Origin: Molossus alvarezi
Taxonomy: Eukaryota; Chordata; Mammalia; Chiroptera; Molossidae
Length of the DNA stretch: 64,000 bases
Direction: 5' to 3'
Assembly (NCBI GenBank): GCA_037176705.1
Contig: JBAWUJ010000067.1
Coordinates: forward strand, 186,001 to 250,000
The notes beneath the pieces are model-generated. The model worked only from the letters and a program-made list of their open reading frames with translations, ran no database searches and was not told the DNA's origin. The translations under genes were made by a program, and so were the position numbers. Positions 59,036-64,000 of the stretch are shown piece after piece. Every line of letters begins with the position of its first letter. Positions within the stretch are counted from its first letter, which is position 1.

Positions 59036-62000
59036 CTAGGAATACCCCATTTCACAGACTGTTATGTTTATTATATTCCACAGATAAGTGAGATCATATG
59101 ATACTTGTCTCTCTCTGTTTGGCATGTTTTGCTTAAGATAATACTTTCCAGGACCCTCCGTGTAGTCTCAAAGGATGAGAAATTTTTTTTTTCTTACATC
59201 TGCATAGTACTCTATTGTGTATATGTACCACAGCTTTAGTATCCATTTATCTACTGATGAGCACTTGGGCTTTGTCCAGATCTTAGCTATTGTAAATAGT
59301 GCTGCTACAAACCTGGGGGTACATATATACTTTCAGATCGGTGTTTCAGGCTTCTTAGGGTATATTCCTAGAAGTAGGATCTCTGGGTCAAATGAAAGTT
59401 CAACTTTTAAGTTTTTGAGGTAACATCATATTATTATCTATAGTGGTGGCACCAGCCTGCATTCCCACCAGCAGTGTACAGGAGTCCCCTGTTTCCACAC
59501 CCTCGCCAAACTTGCAGTTTCATGATTTGTTGAAGGTGGCCATTCTGACAGGAGTGTGGTAATATCTCATTGGTGTTTTAATTTGCATCTCTCTGATGAT
59601 TAGTGATGTGGAGCATTTCTTCATATGTCTCTTACCATTTGTATGTCCTGTTTGGAGAGGTGTCTGTTTAGTTCCTCTGCTGATTTTTTAATTGGGTTCT
59701 TTGTTTTCCTATTGTTGAATTTTATAAGCACTCCAGATTTTGAAAATTAAACCTTCTCTGATTCATCATCGGCAATTTTGGTGTTCCAGATAGTACGATC
59801 CCTTTCCGTTTTCAATGGTTGTTTTTTAGCTGTGCAGAAGCTTTTCAGTTTGAAATAGTGTGGCATGTTTATTTACTTAATTATTTAATTACTTATGTAT
59901 GTATTTATTTATTTTGTTGTGTATGTGTCTGATGCTTTGGGTGTTATATCAGTGAAAATTCTGCTGGCTATATCTGAAATTTTGTGGCTTGAATGTTCTT
60001 CTAGAATTTGTACAGATTCATGAGTTACATTTATGTATTTCATCCATTTTGAGTTTATTCTCATGGATGGTGTAAAGTCTTGGTCTAGCTTCAATTTTTG
60101 GCTTTTAATTGCAAATAGCTGTCCAATTTTTCCAACACCATTTATTGTAGAGTATGTCTTGACTCCACTGAATGTTGTTGCCAACATTGTCAAATGATAA
60201 TTGAATATATTGTCTTTGGTCAATTTCTGGGTTCTCTATTCTGTTCCATTGACCTATCTGACTGTTCCTGTGCCAGTAACAGGCTTGTTTTAATTACAGT
60301 GGCTATGTGGTATAACCTGAAATATGGTCATGTGATCCCTCCTGCTTGGTTCTTCTTTTTCATGATTTCTGTGGCTACTAGGTATCTTTTTTAGTTTTAT
60401 ATACACTTTTGGAATGTTTGTTCTAGGTCTGTGATGGAAGTCGTAGGTATTTTGGTGAGGATTGCATTGAATGTGTAGATTTCTTTGGGTAGTATGGACA
60501 TTTTCATGATGTTAATTCTTCCAATCCATAAACAAGGTATATGCTCTCACATTTTTATATCTTCCTCCATTTCTAATTTCAATGACCTGTAGTTATCTGT
60601 GAAGAAGTCCTTTACTTCTTTGGTGAAGTTTATTCCTAGGTATTTTAATTTTTTGTTTTGTGATGGTAAATGAAATTGATTTTTTAGTTTCTCTTTCAGT
60701 GATTTAATCTTTGGTGTATAAAAATGCCATCAATTTCTTGACATAAATTTTGTGTCCTGCCACATTGCCAAATTCTTTTATTAAATTAATGTAGATTTTT
60801 GATGGATTCCTTAGAGTTTTCTATATACCATATTATGTCATCTTCATATAAGGACAGTTTCACTTGCTCCTTTCCAATTTGGATCCCTTTTATTTTGTCT
60901 TCATGTGTAATAGCAGTGTGTAAGACTTCCAGTTGTATGTTAAATAAGAGTGGCAAAAGTGGGCATCCCTGTCTTGTTCTCATTCTTAAGGGGACTGCTT
61001 TTTTGTTTTTTCCCGTTGAGTATGTTTGTGGCTGTGTTTTTCATATGTGGCCTTTATTATATTGCGAGATGGCCCCTCTATTCCCACAGTGCTGAGCGAT
61101 TTTATCAGAGATGGGTGCTGGATTTTGTGGAATGCTTTTTTAGCATATATTGATATAATCATATGGCTTTTATGTTTTATATGGTTTCTGCGATGTATCA
61201 CATTTATTGATTTGCACATATTGTACCGTGCTTGAGTGCCCGGAATGTAACCCACTCGGTCAAGATGAATAATGTGTTTGATGTATTGCTGGATTTGATT
61301 TGGTAATAATTTGTTAAGAATTTAGGCATCTGTGTTAATCAGGGATATTGGCCTGTCGTTTTCTGTAGTTTACAGTGTCTTCATGTGGTTTGAGAATTGG
61401 AATATGCTGGTCTCAGAAAGTATGTTTGGAAGTGTTCTGTCTCGGTGGATTTATTAAATAGTTTAGAAGAATGGGTGGTAGTTCCTTGAATGTTCAGTAA
61501 AACTCCCCCTTGAAGCCATCGGAGCCCTGGCTTTTGTTTGCTGGGAGATTTTTGACTATATCTTCAATTTTCTTAGTTGTGATTGGTTTATTCAAGTTTT
61601 CCATCTCTTCCCGGTTCAATGCTGTGAGATTATGTAATCCCAGATATTTGGCCATTTGTTCATGTTTTGAATTATTTTTAGTCTCTATGTAGTCTATTTC
61701 TGCTCTGTTCTTTGCTATTCATTTCCTACTGCTGAGTTTGAGGTGTTTGTTTGCTTATTTCATTTTCTTTCTAGTTTTTTTTGTTTGTTTGTTTATCCTC
61801 ACCCGAGGACTTTTTTCCATTTTTTGTTCAGATAGAGCGAGAGGGAGAGAGAGGAAGAGAGGGAGAGAGAAACATCGATGTGAAGGGACACATCGAGTGG
61901 CTGCCACCCGCACGACCAACCAGGGCCAGAAACAAACTGCAACCAAGGTACGTGACCTTAGCGGAAACCGAACCCGGGTTTCTCAGTACCGCAGGCCGAC

Positions 62001-62235
62001 GCTCCAACCTCTGAGCCATACCTGCCAGGGCTTCTTTCTAGTTTTTTAGTTCTGCTGTGAGATAGTCAATTAGAAAATCTTGTTTCCTGAGGTAGACATG
62101 TGGGGTATCAACTTCCCTATCAGAACTACTGTCACTGAATCCCATTGATTTTGTGTTGTTGTGTGTTCACTTTCATTGTTTTCCAAGCAATTTTTAATTT
62201 TTCCTCGATCTCCTTGTGAACCCATTCATGATTTA
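59036..62235 (-). mobile_element. LINE-1 ORF2 segment, antisense, interrupted at both ends
   Basis: It begins inside the ORF2 C-terminal end ('ccatttcacagactgttatg') without a 3' UTR, and joins the 5' UTR of the preceding L1 at 59035. It continues through the reverse transcriptase ([17 protein letters not shown] near 60786-60983, normally FADD) to about 62230, where another L1 enters. A Ves SINE lies at 61781-62031. Confidence 0.82.
61781..62031 (-). mobile_element. Young Ves SINE inserted in LINE-1, 16-bp target duplication
   Basis: On the minus strand: 'gccctggcaggtatggctcag' head, 'gggttcggtttccgctaagg', 'gtggcagccactcgatgtgt', CT-rich tract, 'tcctcgggtgaggataaaca' tail. The exact 16-base duplication ttctttctagtttttt is at 61765-61780 and 62032-62047. 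It is among the least diverged SINEs here. Confidence 0.96.
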
Positions 62236-64000
62236 TTTTATTTTAGATTGTAAATATATTTTATTAAATAATTAATTAATTATTGTTACAGCTCTTTACC
62301 CCCCCTCACTGATACCCACGTCCCCCTTTTTCCCTGCCCTGTCCCCAGCTTTGTTGTCCATGTGCATTGTTCATGAATACATGCATATAAGTTCTGTTTT
62401 TTATCTCTCCCATACCACCCCCTATTCTGGAGATTGTCAGTCTGTGCCCCACTTCTACATTTCTGGGACTAACCCATTCCTCAGACTGTTCTGTTCATTA
62501 TATTCCATGAATAAGTGAGATCATATGATACTTGTCTCTCTGTGTTTGGCATGTTTTGCTTAGGATACTACTTTCCGGGTCCCTCCGTGTAGTCTTAAAG
62601 GATAAGAGATCTTTCTTTCTTACATCCAAATGGTACTCCATTGTGTATATGTACCACAGCTCTTGTATCCATTCATCTACTGATGGACACTCGGGCTGTG
62701 TCCAGATCTTGGCTTTTGTAATAGTGCTGCTGCACACCTGGGGGTGAATACATTCTTTCTCAAGGGTGTTTCAGGTTTCTAAGTGTATATTCCTAGAAGT
62801 AGGATCTCTGGGTCAAATGAAAGTTCAATTTTTCAGTTTGTGAGGTAACACTATATTGTTTTCCATAGTGGCTGCACCAGTCTGCATTCCCACCAGCAGT
62901 GTACTGGAGTCCCCTGTCTCCACACTCTCGCCAAGACTTGCAGTGTGCTGATTTGTTGATGGCGGCCATTCTGACAGGTGTGTGGTGATATGTCATTGGT
63001 GTTTTAATTTGCATCTCTCTGATGATTAGTGATGTGGAGCATTTCTTCATATGTCTCTTACCATTTGTATGTCCTGTTTGGAGAGGTGTCTGTTTAGTTC
63101 CCCTGCCCATTTTTTAATTGGGTTCTTTGTTTTCCTATTGTTGAATTTTATAAGCACTCCAGATTTTGGAAATTAACCCTTCTCTGATTCATCATCGGCA
63201 ATTTTGGTCTTCCAGATACTACGATCCCTTTCTGTTTTGAGGATTGCTTCTTCATTAGCTGTGCAGAAGCTTTTCAGTTTCAAGTAGTGAGACTTGTTTA
63301 TTGACTTATTTATTTATATATTAATTTTTTCATTTATTTTGGTGTATATGTGTCTGTAATTTTAGGTGTTATATCAGTGGAAAATCTGCTGGCTATGTCT
63401 GAAATTTTGTGTCCTGCACTTTCTCCTAGAATCTGTAAGGATTCATGAGTTACAATTACGTATTTTATCCATTTCGAGTTTATTCTCATGGATGGTGTAA
63501 CGTCGTGGTCTAGCTTCATGTCTTTTGGTTTTTATTTGCATGCAGCTATCCAATTTTTCTAACACCATTTATTGCAGAGACTCTCTCGACTCCACTGTAT
63601 GTTGTTGCCAACATTGTCAAATGATAATTGAATATATTGTCTTGGTTCTTTTTCTGGGTTCTCTATTCTAATCTATTGACCTATCTGACTGTTCCTGGGC
63701 CTGTACCAGGCTTATTTTTATGACAGTGGCTGTGTGATATAACCTGAAATCTGGTCATGTGATTCCCTCCTGCTTTATTCTTCTTTTTCAAGATTTCTGT
63801 GGCTATTCGGGGTCTTTTTTAGTGTTGTATACACTTTTGGAGTGTTTGTTCTAGGTCTGTGATGGAAGTCGTAGGTATTTTGGTGAGGATTGCATTGAAT
63901 GTGTACATTTCTTTGGGTAGTATGGACATTTTCATGATGTTAACTCTTCCAATCCATAAACAAGTTATATGCTCTTACTTTTTTATATCTTCCTCCATTT
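62236..64000 (-). mobile_element. LINE-1 3' portion, antisense, running off the window
   Basis: An A-tail (T/A-rich 62236-62285) is followed by the 3' UTR ('ttacagctctttacccccc'), then ORF2 C-terminus and reverse transcriptase towards 64000. It interrupts the L1 at 59036-62235. From about 62470 it closely parallels 59050-60560, including an unusual AT-rich insert near 63300-63355, so both belong to one subfamily or one is a duplicate of the other. Confidence 0.85.

Overview
The window looks like male-specific (Y-chromosomal) DNA from a bat. The bat assignment rests on several tRNA-derived SINEs of the Ves type: a tRNA-like head, a CT-rich tract, and a tail carrying the palindromic 'tcctcgggtgaggat' motif. 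The Y assignment is an inference. It rests on at least three, and probably six or seven, intron-containing remnants of TSPY (testis-specific protein Y-encoded, NAP/SET family) lying in direct orientation in 47 kb, set among LINE-1 copies and paralogous duplicated blocks. Most of the open reading frames are short and belong to no gene. No intact host protein-coding gene is visible.

Layout. 1-1140 is the tail of a TSPY copy (A), followed by its 3' flank to about 3.9 kb. 4.08-6.25 kb is a five-exon TSPY copy (B) with an unusually long acidic exon 1. 6.9-9.2 kb holds a degenerate repeat, an old SINE and a relic of another TSPY last-exon region. 9.27-15.10 kb is a nearly intact antisense LINE-1 with one frameshift in ORF2. 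15.43-16.44 kb carries two more TSPY exon-5 relics. 16.49-19.46 kb is TSPY copy D, with an antisense solo LTR in intron 1, cut in exon 2 by an L1 fragment. 22.69-26.10 and 37.07-39.58 kb are a direct segmental duplication. Between them lie an internally deleted L1, short tandem monomers joined to L1 5' ends, and a decayed full-length L1. 43.45-48.91 kb is TSPY copy E with flanks on both sides, in which all five exons can be traced. 49.51-53.14 kb is a tandem array of about 50 units of about 72 bp. 54.16-54.60 kb is a small CpG-rich segment with GC-box and YY1-like motifs and a consensus splice donor. 54.8-64 kb is nested antisense LINE-1.

How the parts relate. The TSPY copies and their flanks are paralogous (A with E, D with E, B with C), so insertions present in one copy and absent in another can order events. 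A Ves SINE in the 3' flank of E, a Ves SINE in the first member of the segmental duplication, and the LTR in D all arrived after the relevant duplications. Every TSPY copy carries inactivating changes, so this looks like a decayed edge or spacer of a TSPY amplicon, not its active core. The ~72-bp monomers occur immediately upstream of two separate L1 5' ends as well as in the large array, which raises the possibility that they began as L1 5' promoter monomers.
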